Part shown: positions 1 to 14,600 of the stretch, piece by piece
Numbering within the stretch: the stretch's first letter is position 1
How the letters are laid out: every line of letters begins with the position of its first letter
Assembly: GCA_905147135.1 (NCBI GenBank)
Contig: LR990041.1
Coordinates: 11,035,907-11,099,906, forward strand
Source of the DNA: Blastobasis lacticolella
Lineage: Eukaryota > Arthropoda > Insecta > Lepidoptera > Blastobasidae
Direction of reading: 5' to 3'
DNA length: 64,000 nt
Notes under the pieces: model-generated
Told to the model about the DNA's origin: nothing
Database searches by the model: none
The model's input: the letters and a program-made list of their open reading frames with translations, nothing else
Position numbers and translations under genes: made by a program

Positions 1-1050
1 ATTGATCCCCGACAATGGAATGTTTACACACAGAGATTCGAACTGGTCGCTGGTAAAAACTCCGTGATAGCAGTTATTGATAAGGTAACAGTGGGGAGTT
101 TTTGGACGCGATCTTCCGATCTTTCTTGAAGTTAGATCCAAATACCTAACTTGACCGTTTGTCCAAGATACGTCAACAACTTGAAACCAGAGTAACAATG
201 TGGAAGGATGTGCAAGAAAACGGTGGTTAGAAGATGAATGTCGCCAAAACAGAGTATAGAGTAGCTGTAGCGTGGATCTTAAAACCATCCGTATAGGGAA
301 CGAAGCTGTCAATGGAACAATCAATTCAAATACCTCGGATCCGTGCAGCACAAGTCCGGTGATATCGGCCTCGATGTCAAATTGCCAATGGCTTAGGCCA
401 AATGGCTGGAATTTACGGCTGTCATCTGACACCCTAAAATCCCTGTCAAGCTCTAGGGGCTTGTATTTACAAGTGTATAATTAGACCTGTGATACCATGA
501 TCCAATCTGGTCAGGTTCCACTGGTAGCAGAGTCACGGATGTCAGATGGTAGTCGCTCCACTAAATTACCTGATCAGCCAAATCATGGATCATGGGTAAG
601 GATAATTAAAGCCATGATGATTAGAATTTATAATTAGACCTTTGATGGTCTATGGCTGCGAGACTTTGCAGCGTTCGCGAACTCCACGCCAACGCTATGA
701 AAATGCTTCGGTAGATGTGCGGAGTTACGCGACTCGACCGAGTAAGTAACGTGTACATCCGTGGCAGCCTTGGCGTAAGAGATATCACGGATAAGATCGA
801 GGAGGCTTGCCTGCTCTGGTTTGGTCACGTGTTGCGTAAGCCCAGAGATACGTTTGAAAAAGATGCCTGAACCTGCCGGTATCAGAAAAGAGGCCAAGTG
901 GACGACCCAAAAAGCGACGGATTGACATCGCTGAGTTAGATGCGAAATCCAACGGCTTACGACGCGGGGTTGCCGAAGACGATGTGGAAAAGAAAGCGTA
1001 GCAAAGCGGACACTGGCAGGATGAGCACTAGGACCATGATGATGAGATAT
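1..1050 (+). mobile_element. RTE-like LINE 3' fragment, decayed
   Basis: Broken plus-strand frames read like the end of an RTE-clade reverse transcriptase. Around 170-260 there is a QQLETRV/MWKDV-like stretch, around 320-410 an FKYLG/SV-like stretch followed by AKW, around 745-800 VYIRGSLGVRDI, and around 900-990 a GRPKKRRIDIAE-like C-terminus. The same segments recur in reverse orientation near 20780-21170 and 50880-51345. Many stops and frameshifts make it non-coding. A SINE piece interrupts it at 494-628. The element runs off the left edge of the window. Confidence 0.6.
494..628 (+). mobile_element. SINE fragment inside the RTE remnant
   Basis: The segment is flanked by a near-perfect 18-bp direct repeat (476-493 and 629-646, one mismatch, TATAATTAGACCT...), which is a target-site duplication of LINE-type insertion. 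The body (TGATCCAATCTGGTCAGGTTCC...) matches the tail of the tRNA-headed SINE seen complete at 12895-13200 and reversed at 3105-3352 and 25235-25532. The tRNA-like head is absent, so this is a 5'-truncated copy. Confidence 0.55.
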
Positions 1051-1180
1051 ATTCGTAGATACCTTCGACAATAGAACTCCCAACCAACAAGAAATGCAGT
1101 TTATATAATAGGGACTAAGGTTCGGTATATTATAGGAAATGTAGAAATTGGTGTTGGAAAGTGGATTCTCCAGAGGTGCT

Positions 1181-2416
1181 ATCAAAGACTTTAGGAGACT
1201 ACCTATACGAAAACTTGTCCTCCCAAATTAGGGATATTATAGATATGCAATTTAGGATCTGGACACGGATACGGATGCATTATAAGACCACGCTAAGTCC
1301 GAATTACTTATTAAAAAAATAAAATAAAAATCTGTATGGCAACTTATGACAAGTTTTTTAAAAGTAATAGAACGTCATTCATAAAAGTAATAATAAACAA
1401 TATGATTTCTGTAGGATTGTTTATTTTCGTGAGTTATGAAAAATATAATTAAATAATGGGCAAAACAATTAAACAGAAGTGAGAGAGATAATTATCAGCA
1501 TGATTAATAATATAGTCAAACTAAAAGTACAAGTTCAAGCCAAATAACTGAATGTTCACAAGAAGGACTGACAAGGACTGACAAGGACAGATTATCCCCA
1601 GATTATTGCCATATCCACATTTTATACTACTGTCAGTCAATACGGACTTATCGTGGTCGTATTATAGCAATAATATTATACTGGTTTTGGATACGGTTCA
1701 GGATATGAACTTTTTTCGGATTATCCGTTAGCCCCGGATAGGTTTAGCCGGCAAACAAGAAATCCAATCTTTTCGGTCCAGGTCCAGGTCCGATCCAGAT
1801 ATCCAATATTTTCGGTTATGATTACAGAGACACCATACTATAACTTCCCTGGAGCTCTATTCTTTAATCGTCCGCCTCAATTCGGACGGTATTCAATTTT
1901 GAATTTCGCCATGAAAAATTCAATATTTTTACACACCAAAATAGTATGTTTCAAAAATAGGGAAAACCGGCATAATGCATGGAAATATCGAATTTTTCAT
2001 GTCGAAAATCAAAATTTAAAACCGTTAAAATTGAGGCGAACGAATCAAAAATAAAAATAAAAGTTTTTAATTTATAACTAGCTAAAAGGCCAAAAATATC
2101 CATGACGCCCTTGCGGATACCAAAACACAGAGTAGGTATTCCAGTAAAAAAGCCAACAAAATTCCTTCATGTAGTTCTTTACAAACAAATAATGCAAGTA
2201 ATGAAAAGAATTAGCCTTCGGTTTTAGAGATTCATTTCATTATTAGCACAAATACGTCATTCACATCACGTTAATTTGCCAGCTGATAACAGGGAGCAGT
2301 GGTGTAACCCAGCGTAAAACAACAAAAACAGTTGGCTCGTTGTTTTACAGGACAGTACTTTGTTTACAATGGTTGCGCGATGAGAGAGGTCGTGTTCACT
2401 TGATACATTTTAATTA
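1181..2416. other. Repeat-rich stretch with no gene
   Basis: No convincing coding region. At 1321-1420 there is a LINE 3'-UTR-like segment whose reverse complement recurs at about 50130-50215. At 1260-1310 and 1640-1680 lie inverted pieces sharing TATAAGACCACG/TAAGTCCG, also met near 49540-49640. At about 1860-2050 the motif CGTCCGCCTCAATT and its inverted partner ATTGAGGCGAACG bracket a probable small MITE. Positions 2290-2416 lie just upstream of the transporter gene and may hold its promoter, but no clear TATA or initiator could be assigned. Confidence 0.4.
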
Positions 2417-2654
2417 ATTTATTCAACATAGTTAGAACTGATTTTATATTGTCAAATAGTTATAAACAAAAGTGAATTAAAGACTGAAATATATAATTTT
2501 AAACTAGGTAATTATTTCGTCTTGCCATATCAGTGAATAAATAATTTGTTGGAAGTTACGAAAGTGTTTTATACAAAATAAAGATTTAATATAAAATAAA
2601 GTTTTGATACAAAATAAGTTTTAAATTAAACACAGTGTGGCAACTATCAGTGCA

Positions 2655-5600
2655 ATGGATATGAGAACACGGACTCTGTCAGAGACAGTGGATAATTATG
2701 AGAAGAAACCTATAGATTTGGAGGACGCACTCACAGTGGTCGGTGAGTAGCCTAGCTAGGTGCTATTAAAAGCTACCGGGCTAGAAAATATTCTAAAAGC
2801 TAGCTAAAAACATTAATTCTATTATTTAAAATTCTATTATTTTTGTTCTCACCCATTTCAATAACTTTATCTCAAATCAAGACTAAACCAAGGACAGCTT
2901 TAGTTATTTTATATGCTTAAGAGTAAGTAATCAATGAGAACAATAAAAATATATTATTTTATTTGCAATAATCCAGTGGGTTTCCTAGGTACTGCTCCTT
3001 GCTTCTTACTTCTCGTATTTTGAAAAAATTTCTTTCTTCTTAAGCGTCTACGTAATTTAGCTAATTTTATACTAAAAAAATCATCTTGGCGTTAATATCC
3101 CGGTTGTGGTCTGGCGCGCGAGGACCCAAGTTCCGCCTTGACCATGATCCAGGATTTGGCAGATCGCGTAATTTAGTGGAGCGACTGCAATCTGATTTCC
3201 GTGACCCTGTTAACAGGGGAACCTGAGCATTGGATCATGTTGGCGAGGATGAGTGAAAACATGTTTAATCACTATGTTTTTCCTCACCGTAAGGCCATCG
3301 GGACATGACTCAGAAGAGTCATTGGTATGACTCTCAATAGGCCACCGATTGCTAATTTATCAAATTTAAGTACCTAATAAAAACACTGCATTGCACGATA
3401 ACGCACGAAAGTTAATATATTCATTGTAATTGTAAATCAATAACGGCGGCCTTATCACTGATAGCGGTTGAAGTAAACTTAAACCAATTTCTCTATTTAT
3501 TACATTTCCACCACGAACCTTATTATCGTTACAATATGCTGCAATCCAGTTTTATTAAGTATTTTTATTGTCTTTAGTATTAGTACTTATATTATAATAC
3601 CTGTTACACCGTTATATTCATTTTTCCCGACAAGCAACAATGTTTGCTAAGATTATTGATAGGTCTCCGGTCTGTAACCTGTCAGTAATCTGAGAATGTT
3701 TGCTTTGTTGTGTTCCGATTTCAAGCATAAGGTAGCCAAGCCCGCACAATTACAAGCATGAGGCGCCATATTACTCAGTATAGTCCTCACAGTGACACCG
3801 CATTTGCAGCTCTGCACTTTTGTTACATAAAACTAACTGCATGAATCATGGAATACAAGGGCACTTACCGCTTTCCATCAGGCGGGCTGTCTGCTTTTTG
3901 TCACTAAGTAGTAAACTTAAAATAATCATTCTCATCCTTGATTCCAGGTTTCGGCAGATACAACCTGACTTACTGCTTCGTGTTGGCGCTATTTCTTGTT
4001 GCCGCAATAGTGGAGCCAGTGGGATACGCGTACTTGCTGCCATCGGCCAAGTGTGACTTACAAATATCAGACGCACAGAGGGGGTTCATCGCCTCTGTTC
4101 CCTACATAGGTAAGAAACGATACTTAAACAAAATGTGCCGCGAGTGTATTCCCTGAGCATTATAATATAGACGCCTTCAAGGCCATAGTGAATAGGCTGT
4201 TCCAAGACAGGCATGCTCCATCATCGGCCTTACCACCAGTTGAGGTGGCGGTCAAATGCTTGGCTAGTCTAATCATAAAAAAGAACTAAGTTTTGTGGTT
4301 GAAACATTGCATGCGATTGTGTGTTCAGGCTTGAAGGATAAGGTAGCGCGGTATAGGAAGGAGAACTGTCAGCTTAGTGCGCATAATTACTACGAACGAC
4401 ACGGTTATAAAATATTATCTAGAGATGCCACGAATAGTGATTTCGAGTTTTACAGCCTATGCCATACCATGCGGGCTTAATATTATCTATTCAACGTCAA
4501 TGAAATTGTGTAGACGTGATCCGGAAACCAATATATTAAGCTTATTTTAACGAAAATCAGATAAAGCACAAGCATAGATATTGGTTTCTAGATCACGTCT
4601 ACAAAATTTCATTGGCTTTGGTGGCGTAATATTGACATTATGATCAAACTACGTTTGTATAGAGCACGCTCGGGAAACACTTGCCTTAAATCCTACACCT
4701 ACAGTCAAATTCGAACCCAGCTATTTCATTTCAAAAATAGGCGATACTTATCTTTAAAATAATAATCCTTAGTCCCATCGACTGTGTGAATGCGTGTTCA
4801 ATCGTCGCCTAAATTAAAACAATTGACCGCGAAAATTGTAGTAACCACCGTGACGGGGGGTCAATTGTCTTTCTCTTCTCTTGATGAGTATAGCTTCTGT
4901 TGGCGGTATGTTAGTTCCTTTTTACGCCACATTCAGTATTAAATTGTTTTGTCTATTTCTATTGAAACGTAAGTTTAGGTAGGTCACCCGTCTCTATATT
5001 GTAGTCCCCTCAATTGCGCCTCCGCTGTTACGGAGAGTAATTTAGTGCCTATTCAATTTGGCGACTGATACCCAATTTAAAAAAAAAACGTCTGTTTAAG
5101 TGATACACATTGCTTATGGCCGGGAAGTTCCAGAGATCTCTTATCTGTGCGCGTAATAATAAGTAGGTTTTATGTAACGGCCACGAAACGATAAAATATT
5201 TTTGTATTACACTTTTAATACAAAATAATACTCTAATACTTATTGGACTATTTTTAAATATACATTGATAATATGCGTTCAATAAATATAGTTTAGCAAA
5301 AAGAAACTGGTTCTCCCACGGAACCAGCCCAGGTGCATAGGTGCATAATCAACTAGCAGGCCCTTGTGGGTTTCACCCGCATGCAGTTCGAAAACGAGTA
5401 TGTAACTATTATTACTACCATGCGAATCAGGATAATAGACCTACATACTTTCTATTTTCTATGTGTGAAAGACTTTTTGTAATCGGACGAATAGTTTCAA
5501 AGTACCCACCTCCTAACGTTTTTAGTTTATAGTTTAGCTTATGTCGTCACAGCCGTAGAACTGACAAAGTCTACCCCTGTGTAATATACAGAAGCAAGCT

Positions 5601-8600
5601 AGGCACAAAGTGACTGGAGAGTGAAACTAAAATTATACAGCACTAGTGTGCCCGGCGCGACTTCGTTCGCCTACACCTACTTTACCCCTACCTACCCCTT
5701 TCCTTTAGAATCACTCTATCTGCATTTGAAATTTACAAATCCCGCAAGTTACAAATCCTATACAAAAAATCTATGACGTCATTACTACTTAAAATGATTG
5801 TTTTAACCTTAAGTACCCGTGTACCAAACGGCTATCCTGTACATCGATTTGCATTTTCTTTGATCGTAGCCTGACCACTAATTGAAATTATACCTGACCA
5901 GGAAATTATACCTTTCCATGAAAATAATTACGACATATGCAAGGTTAGGAAGTCGTGTCAGACAAAACAGAGCAAAATTGCGGTCCTAGTGCCTACAGGC
6001 AGAAGCCTACTCCTTCTGTGGGACAAAGACGTGATGTAGATATGTATGAGTTGTCTCTAAGCGCTCTACTTAAAGACTACAACAAGGGTTGCTCCCAAGC
6101 GACGTCTTACCTTGATCATAGGTCATACCTGCGCGCTGAAAATCTCCCTAATCCACTCAATTTTCACTGCTGGAGGCTGGATGCTAGAGTGCATGGTCGC
6201 ACACTAGATTCTGCGCATAACATAGGTCATTGTCAGTCGAACATAGATATGATATCGGATACTGACACTTAGTATACAATATACTCAATCCCTGTGTATT
6301 ATTGTGGTTTAATGTAGTTATTAATATACATAACGTCACGTATTTATCCACATACGTACTATAGGTATAAATAACCCATAAATGCATAACAAACTTAGGT
6401 ACCTAAAATGCCCATCGCCCGGTTCCGAACTCTGCTCCATAACATAGCCAGGAAAATAATGCAATAAACGCTAATTAAGTTAGAAGATACGAAAGAAATT
6501 GTTATATTCGACACAAACTACAACTTTTGACACACTTAACGTGCACATTTTTAAAAGCCTTTCTTAAAAATGTAGTTCATCGAAGCTTATCTTAAATTTA
6601 TCGAAGGTACTTTACAGATTGTCTCGTAAATATGTCAACGTGATAGATGTTGTAGTTCAGAAATTAGTCCAAATATCTTGAAACCCGGAATGTACAGGAA
6701 CCTTTGAAAGTGAGGCTCATATAAAGCTTACAATAAAATTATTAAATAAAATATAATTGTAAAGGCTTAAAATGGATAGGCCTATTGTCAAAGTCAGATC
6801 ACACTTCTATACTTTCTATTCTAAACTTACTCGACAACGGGACAGGAGTGAAAGAGGCGGGTAGGGATGCGCGAGGAGTAAGACGCTTTATTACGCTTAG
6901 ATACAACTCTTATTCTTAAACCTGGACCATCTCCGCTATCAGTCTTTCTCTGTCTAAACTATCTTTTTTACCCGACTGCGACAGAAGGAGGGTTATGTTT
7001 TTCGAGCGTATGTAGGTATATCTATTTCTTCTTACCGGATACATTTCGGAGACTGCAATGGAACTGCCCAATCTAATACCTCATCTTCGTTCCACAACCA
7101 AATGACAAGAGCCTCGGCAAAATGACTCTGATTTCCAGTCGAAATTACAAAGACTACTCGCACAAACCACTTTGCTCTAACATTTATACAAATACAAATA
7201 GTTTATTAGTAAAAGACATGGTTACAGTAAGTTAATGGTACACGTTTTGTTCAATACATTAAAAATAGGTGGGAATCAAGTAGTAGTCTCCACGCCTGTA
7301 TCGCGGAGGCCATGAATATCTAAAATTCTGAAGTTGTGGTAACAATAATATTGTGTCATAACAACAAATTTATTATGTTATTATGCAATCCGCAACAGAA
7401 CTCTCTTTCGAAATACTATTCACTAATTCTTCAAACAAGACATTATAAAGTATTATGTTGGTTGCATAATTTAATTGGATAAGCAGATAATATTCGTAAA
7501 ATAATGGCAGTCTGTTTGCCGGGGTTACTGCTTATCAAAGTACATAGTAGTAAAACAGACGTTACAGACAGATTTCATTACTTGACTAAAGCGTTTCACA
7601 ATAATAAGTTATGCATGTCATTTATCTCCTAACCATATTAAGACCTACGTCATCGTCATGATATTTCCATTGCGTTGCCTGACGCGACATTTATGACGAT
7701 CAAAGAATCCCGTTTGCCCCGGTTACTTTATCCCGGTAGAGAGCAATCTGTGGCGAGGGCAGCCTCAAGGATACGTCCGCGTCGGATGCAATGACTGCAC
7801 ACGGTTTTTACCGTTTACTAGTGACGAGGAGTGAATTGCATATCACTCTTATATTTTTGTTACGAACCTTTACGCCGCGGCATAAAGAGTCTAGCGGAGA
7901 AGATTTTTACATCCAATGGGCTCCTAACAATTATTGTTGGTGAAAAACAATCACAATAAAACATGATGATCGACAATGGCGGTAAAATCTCTTTCCATCC
8001 TGTGAACCACTTGCTCGTTTAGATACCTCCTTCTATTGTAACTACTTTTCTACTATAACACAAAGTAAAATAACCTACATAATATCGAAAAAAATACATA
8101 TTCATAATACTTACAAAAATGTGTAGTTTTAGGTAAAGGTATACCTAAAAATAAAACAAGAGTGTAATGAAGTGCATGTTATTTTTAAACCTGTTTAATA
8201 TTCGTCAGATACGTAGCCTATTGCGGCAGTCTGAGGCGACAGTAATGTATCCTCCTACTTTAAATGTTAAATTCTTACGATGTTCGAATTGTATTGTGTG
8301 CTGATAATTATGTGATTTAGAGCTGTATTGTAAGTAGGTATGTAGGATGGAAAGCCGTTTGGTGTCTGGAAGAGTGTTTCAGGTATGGGTGTTGTACCTG
8401 TAAAGAGTCTATTTTAATTATTTATTTAATAGTTCTTTATATTTACATTCTTACTACTGCGTTGCACAAATTATGCGCTTACCATCTTTCACCTCCATTT
8501 AAGTAAATATAACGAAAAGTCAAAACTCGCAAAACAAAATACGAATTAAAATGAATAATAATGTTGTTGTCAAAAACTCGGAAGTTGCGGGGCTCTCAAT

Positions 8601-11600
8601 GAACTTTTTACAGACATCGCCTACAAAATCTTTAAATGTGTCTCCTGCTCTCACCGGATTCTTACGTATCTGAGTGTGTCATAGATTTTAATTTCGAACA
8701 TCTCAAGATATAGTTAAGGCTTTTGAAAGCATAAAAATGAAAGCGAGTGCCGACATAGACGGTATATGTCAGTTAAAATTATTAGCTCTCTCTGCCACTC
8801 ACTTTGCCAATAATATATTTAGTAAATATGTTAATAATGGCGACATTCCTGACCTGATGAAGCATAGTAAAGTTATTCCATTGTTCAAAACATGTAGCAC
8901 AACAAATCCCACAAATAGACCAGTTTCAGTGTTACCGGCTCTAAGTGAAAAAATTATATTAAACCAACCAAAAGTCAATTTTTATGAAAATAATCTATTT
9001 ATGATACAATATACAATTCGGTTTTACTCGGAGTCGCTCAACAACCGTTGCAAGCGTTACACTTATTAAAAACTAGTGATCCCGGCGCGATTTCGTTCGC
9101 GTACACTTACTTTACCCCTATCTACTCTTTTTGCTTGCTAATAAACCTTCCTCTTGAATTATGGTTGAAAACCCCATTAAAATCCGTTGCGTAGTTTAAA
9201 AGATCTAAGCGTACATAGATACATAGGGACAAACGGCCGAAGCGACTTTATTTTATACTATGTATAGATGTCATCGAGGCCAGTGAGGAATCACATGATG
9301 CTTTAGGCGTTTTCTATAATTTATCTAAGGCCTTTGATTGTGTTCATTATGATACTTTGGTCAGGAAATTGCAACATTATGGAATAAAGGGCTTAGGTCT
9401 AAACTTGTTAAGTTCATATTTAAGTCAGAGAATTCATCTGATTTGTACGGATATGCAGGGTCTGTTGTATCTATGGAGATCCCACAGGGGTCAATTCTAG
9501 GTCCGTTTTAGTTTCTTTTTATGTGATTTATCGTACTTTGTAAAATATATTTACGAAATTGTTTTGTTCGCTGGTGATACATCTTTAGTGTTTAAAATCA
9601 AAGACAACAATTAACATATAACAACGTGATCAAGGCTATTTCAGAAGTAGTAAACTGGTTATTAATTTATTACTGCAAAAAGACAAAATGTTTAAAATAC
9701 TCCTTGCCAAATGTTAGGTCAGTAACCCACTGAAATACAAGTAAGAGGCGAAATTTATGACCAACTAGGTGATTCAATCAAAACACCACTATGGTCTATG
9801 GAAGTTAATGAATACCCACACCAACTGCAGTAGGCGGTTAATTGTGGGGTGTTCACACAGAGTACCTAGTGATGTACTCTGTGATGTAAAGTACCTAAGG
9901 GTTTTTCTTGATATATTTCCCTCATGATGCACATCCCCCTCTGCCTAAGGGATTATTTTAAAACACCTGTTTTTACCGATACAATACCGATTATTTTAAA
10001 ATACACGGCCAATAGGAACTTAAGTTCTATCTAGTGCAGGAAAATTAAACATTGATCCGTACATTTGAAATACAAGCTGAAAATTGGTGGAAATATAGAG
10101 AATAGTCTCCTGATTGATATCCCAAAAGTCCCAAAAATCTATCCGTAATTTTTTTAAGCCGCCGCCATATTGGATTTTTCGACTTTATAGCATTGCGACT
10201 GAACCGCGCGTCAGATTTTACTTGTTTTTGTTTTAAATACCCTAATTCAGCAAATTGCTCTATCTTTTAAAGTCAGTTTTAGTCCTTGAGAAAAATCAAT
10301 ACCTACTTTTAAAATCCAGCAAATGAATTATGTTCTAAACTTATCTATTATCTCGGCATTTTGGGTAACATTTGGCAAACCATGTATTTTTACTAATTTG
10401 GACATTCTGAACAGGAATTTTGATGTTGGCACTGTGGCCACTGACCCTTATAACTTTTATACGGCGGCCCGAAAATTTTTTTTTCGACAGTCCTCGATAA
10501 TGAACCGACATTTGATCCCAAGAAGCAGATTTTCGCTACGTGGAGGGGTTCAAGATGGGCTAGCCAAGAGAAACATATTTTGGCACGGCCACTTTTACTT
10601 CCATAGAACTTTTAAACTGCGTCCCGACAATTATTTTTTGTTATCCGACAATTATCGACATTTGATCGACTTTCAATCCATGTAATCAATGTTGCGGAAT
10701 CCCTTGTTGGCCTATAATATAATATGCCACACCTCACTGTGGCGCGCAGTGTGAAGAAAGTTCAACATGGAGTATGCTTTAATAATTTTTACTTTAAAAA
10801 TATTTGACGTATTCCTAGATTTATCTGTTCTTTCTTACAATGTTTAATTATACCTGTGCCTCCATTTCAAGTAATTATAATCTGACGCAACTGACAGTGA
10901 ATATTGAATAAGTATGATAATGTATTCTCATTATTCAATTGTCACTGGTTGGTAGTAGATACCTAGTAACAATGTTGTTGTAGTTTTCGAAGTGCTCTCT
11001 CTATTGGAAAATCATCAATAACGAATTTATTGAATAAAAAAATGACCTGAATCACACGGCAACCTAGACTATAAAATGTTTACAACATTGCAGTGACCAA
11101 TAATAACTTGAATTTAACGATGAACTGAATAAGTAGTTATTTTATGGATGGCATCTTCCCTTTGGTTGGCTTGGCTTGGCTGTGTGGTGTCCGGCAGAGT
11201 ATAATAGCGCCAACCCCTTACACTCATGGGTGTCGTACAAGGCGACTAATGTTTTCGAGGCAAAATATCTAGTATCCGTATCCTGGGCGGTAAAATGGGC
11301 AGCAGCGTTTTCCATTGTCATACTTATAACACTGCGATCTCCAACCCGCCTGCCAATCGTGGAGATTATGGCAATAACCTCCCCTTGAGGCCCTTAATAC
11401 CTGCAGTGGACTGTTATAGGCTGTGATGATGATGTTCTTCCCTTTAATTATGAAGTTTTTCTTTAATTTAGGATCATTTAGGTCATTTTTACAATTCATT
11501 TGACAAAACCTAGTAGATAGCATCCTTTACGGACAAATAAAACCATTTTAATTCAATGAGTGACGAAAAATATGTAGTTACCAGATGTCAGAAGCGTCTA

Positions 11601-14600
11601 TAGAGATATGACTCATGCAGTATGACGAAATCCTAATCCGTAAAACATAGACACCGTAGAAGCCGTCTTAGGAACTATAGGTATGAAAAAAATACTGGAA
11701 TGCTTATTTATATCTATACTTAATATTATAAAGAAAACAACTTGAATTTTATGATTAATTGTTGTTAGTAATATTCACTTAAAAACTACTGGACCTATTT
11801 TAAAAATTCTTTCACTAGTATTACATTATCATTGAGTAACATGAGAAAGAAAGAAAGAAGACATTTATTACACGTAGACACCACGACACGAAAATTAGGT
11901 ACAGCAAAAAAAACAAGGTAATAAAAGTACATATAAAAATATAAATTAAACTAGAAAATAATAATAATAAATGTACCTACCTACAGTTAACTATTCCCAG
12001 TGGCATTGTTAAAACTCCGTGTCGCGGCTTCCAGTGCAACTCAGCATAATGTTGTGGCCGCTTGACGCGTACCACAACGCTGGTTTTCTGTAGGCCCATT
12101 TACCACCCGGAAACACCGCACAGTCAGCAATATATATGCTCCTTTGCATATAAAATAAATAAATAAATGAGCTACTTTTTATTCTGGGTAAATAACAAAA
12201 TTAAATGATTACAGGGATCCGAACAGCGCGCGGGTGAAAACCGCTGATCGCGGCTAGTAACTAATAAAAGCAGTAAAATTGATCACATACAATTTAATTT
12301 TTAGGTGCAATATACGTAATACATCATCCTTACTTACATAAAATATTGGACAACTTTGCTAGGTACCCAATTTTATGGACAACTGTAACTAACTGGAATA
12401 CTAATTGATTACGGTACCCTACATTTACCTACAGTACACCTTCTGCCTTCCTCTTTAACCACTCTATGTATTGTTAAAAACCGCATTCAATCCGTTGCCT
12501 AGCTTAAAATATATAAGCTTACATTGAAAAACATACGCTTTTATACTATAGATAGATTATGACCTAAATTTAGAGATGATCATCTCAACGTAACGCATCT
12601 ACAACAATCTAACTCGACCCTGAGTGACAAAGATAAAGGGGACGGTATTTTACTAAACTGTTTATTTTTTACTTTAATCTAACAATACTATCGCACTTTA
12701 CTCACATAATAAAATTAATTTATTACTGCTACACGTAACAATGATTAACCAGACACGCGAGTAATCACCTTCGGTCGTGGACATAAGTAGGAATATCCTT
12801 TGCTAACGGTAGACGAGGAAAATTTCTAGATCATAATTATTTAGACTACTTACGTACCTTGGGAAAGTCACGCAGTTTCATGGTGCTATAAATACCGTGG
12901 CGTAATGGCTAGTGGGTCGGCCTCTTACGCGAAAGGTAGCGAGTTCGCTCTCCAGATTTACCATGTACCAATGACTTCTTCTGAGTTATGTATTACGTAC
13001 ATTTGTTGTACACTAACTGATGCTAAAACATCCTTAGGAAACCTGTAGGTACCTACATTCAGGCGACTGAACGTGTAACTATGATCCAAACTGGTCAGGT
13101 TCCCCTGTTAACAAGGTCACGGAGGTCAGATTGCAGTCGCGCCATTGTAATTATCTGATCATGATCAAGGCGGACCCCGGGACCGTCGCGCGAAGAGAAC
13201 GCCTGGGATATTGACGCTAAGATTTTTTTATGAAGTTGATTTTATATGCACAATACTCGTTCCAGGTATAGTGATAACGTCCTACCCATGGGGCTACCTA
13301 GTCGACACGAAGGGACGCAAGTTCACCGTAATATGGAGCTCGCTGGCGTCAGGGTTCTTCGGCGTTCTGTCAGCCTTCATGCCAAATCAAATCAGTTTCA
13401 CGGTGTGCAAATTCCTGACGGCTTTATGGTTAGTATTAATTTGAGCTGTATTATTTATCTAACTCTTTAAGATAATATCTACGTACATAGGCAGCACAGG
13501 ATGCGTCTCCTCTTTAGTCCAGTACCAAACATATCGATCGAGATCTATCATCTCCAAATGTCTAATATGGTGAAACCCTAATGACAACAGTTCAAACGAA
13601 AAACAGTAGAAATGGGATTCTGTAGATATAGATATTATGAGAATCTGTAGAGTTGAAAATCTATAGAATTGGAAATCTGTTGATATGGGATTTTGTAATA
13701 TAATCCGTGGGAAAAATAGCAGAAAATAAGTAGCTACACATTGTTTATAGTGTTTAGAAAAAACTTACACGTTTCCTACGTTTAAATTGATGTGGTTTAC
13801 TCGGAAGCTTTCCTTTCGTCCGTTTTCGTAATTTCATTTTTATAATTGTTTTTTTTGTGGAGGCGCATGTCGTAGTTATACTGACATTATTACTCAAATA
13901 ACAAATATTTACTGTTACCTTACATTACAGCATAGCTGGTCCTGCGGCAGTGCCATACTCATTCATAGGTGAAATCACACCACGAGCGTACCGTGACGTC
14001 ACGCTCTCCGTAACGAATGCGTTCCAGATCATGGGCGCAGCGCTGGTTCCATGTAAGTCCATATAATTAATTGAGGTTATAATTGCTTCCGGGACAATTA
14101 TGTTACTTTGTAACATGAAAATCACCATCTTTTTCGAGACACTAAAAGTACCTCTATTGGGAGTCTTCGAGACGCCGTTCAAATGCCTGTCCACCACCTA
14201 AAACGTAAAAGGGAATCTATTTTGGCTGTTGCGAAACATTCTTTTTGTTACTTACTGAATATGTGTAGGTACTTATTTAGGTTTTGCAACCACTCGCAAC
14301 TTGCTTCTTTTTCTTTTCGTTTTGTTTTTGTTATGCGGCAGACAAACAGGCTAGCGCGGGCCAGCTGATGGAAAGTGGCCACCGCCGCCACTGGACATCA
14401 GCAATACCAGAGGCGCTACCAATGCGCTGCCCGTATCTAAAACGACCTCCAAATCCTCTAATATACTCATGTCATAGTCCAAAGGAAGCTCATTCCACAT
14501 CCGAATTGTGCGAGCGAGGTACGTTCTATCGAACCTTCGCGTATCACAATTAAATTCATAACAACCTAAACTTGCATACCTAGTGATGTGACAATTTATT

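Noticed and set aside
634..1185. 183-codon minus-strand frame
   Set aside because: It is antisense to the RTE C-terminal remnant; the plus strand explains the sequence.
4295..4480. 61-codon frame as a small gene
   Set aside because: No recognisable motif, no homologue in unit B, inside intron 2.
10323..10685. 120-codon open frame as a gene
   Set aside because: No family motif, poor start context, and it lies in repeat-rich intron absent from the sister unit.
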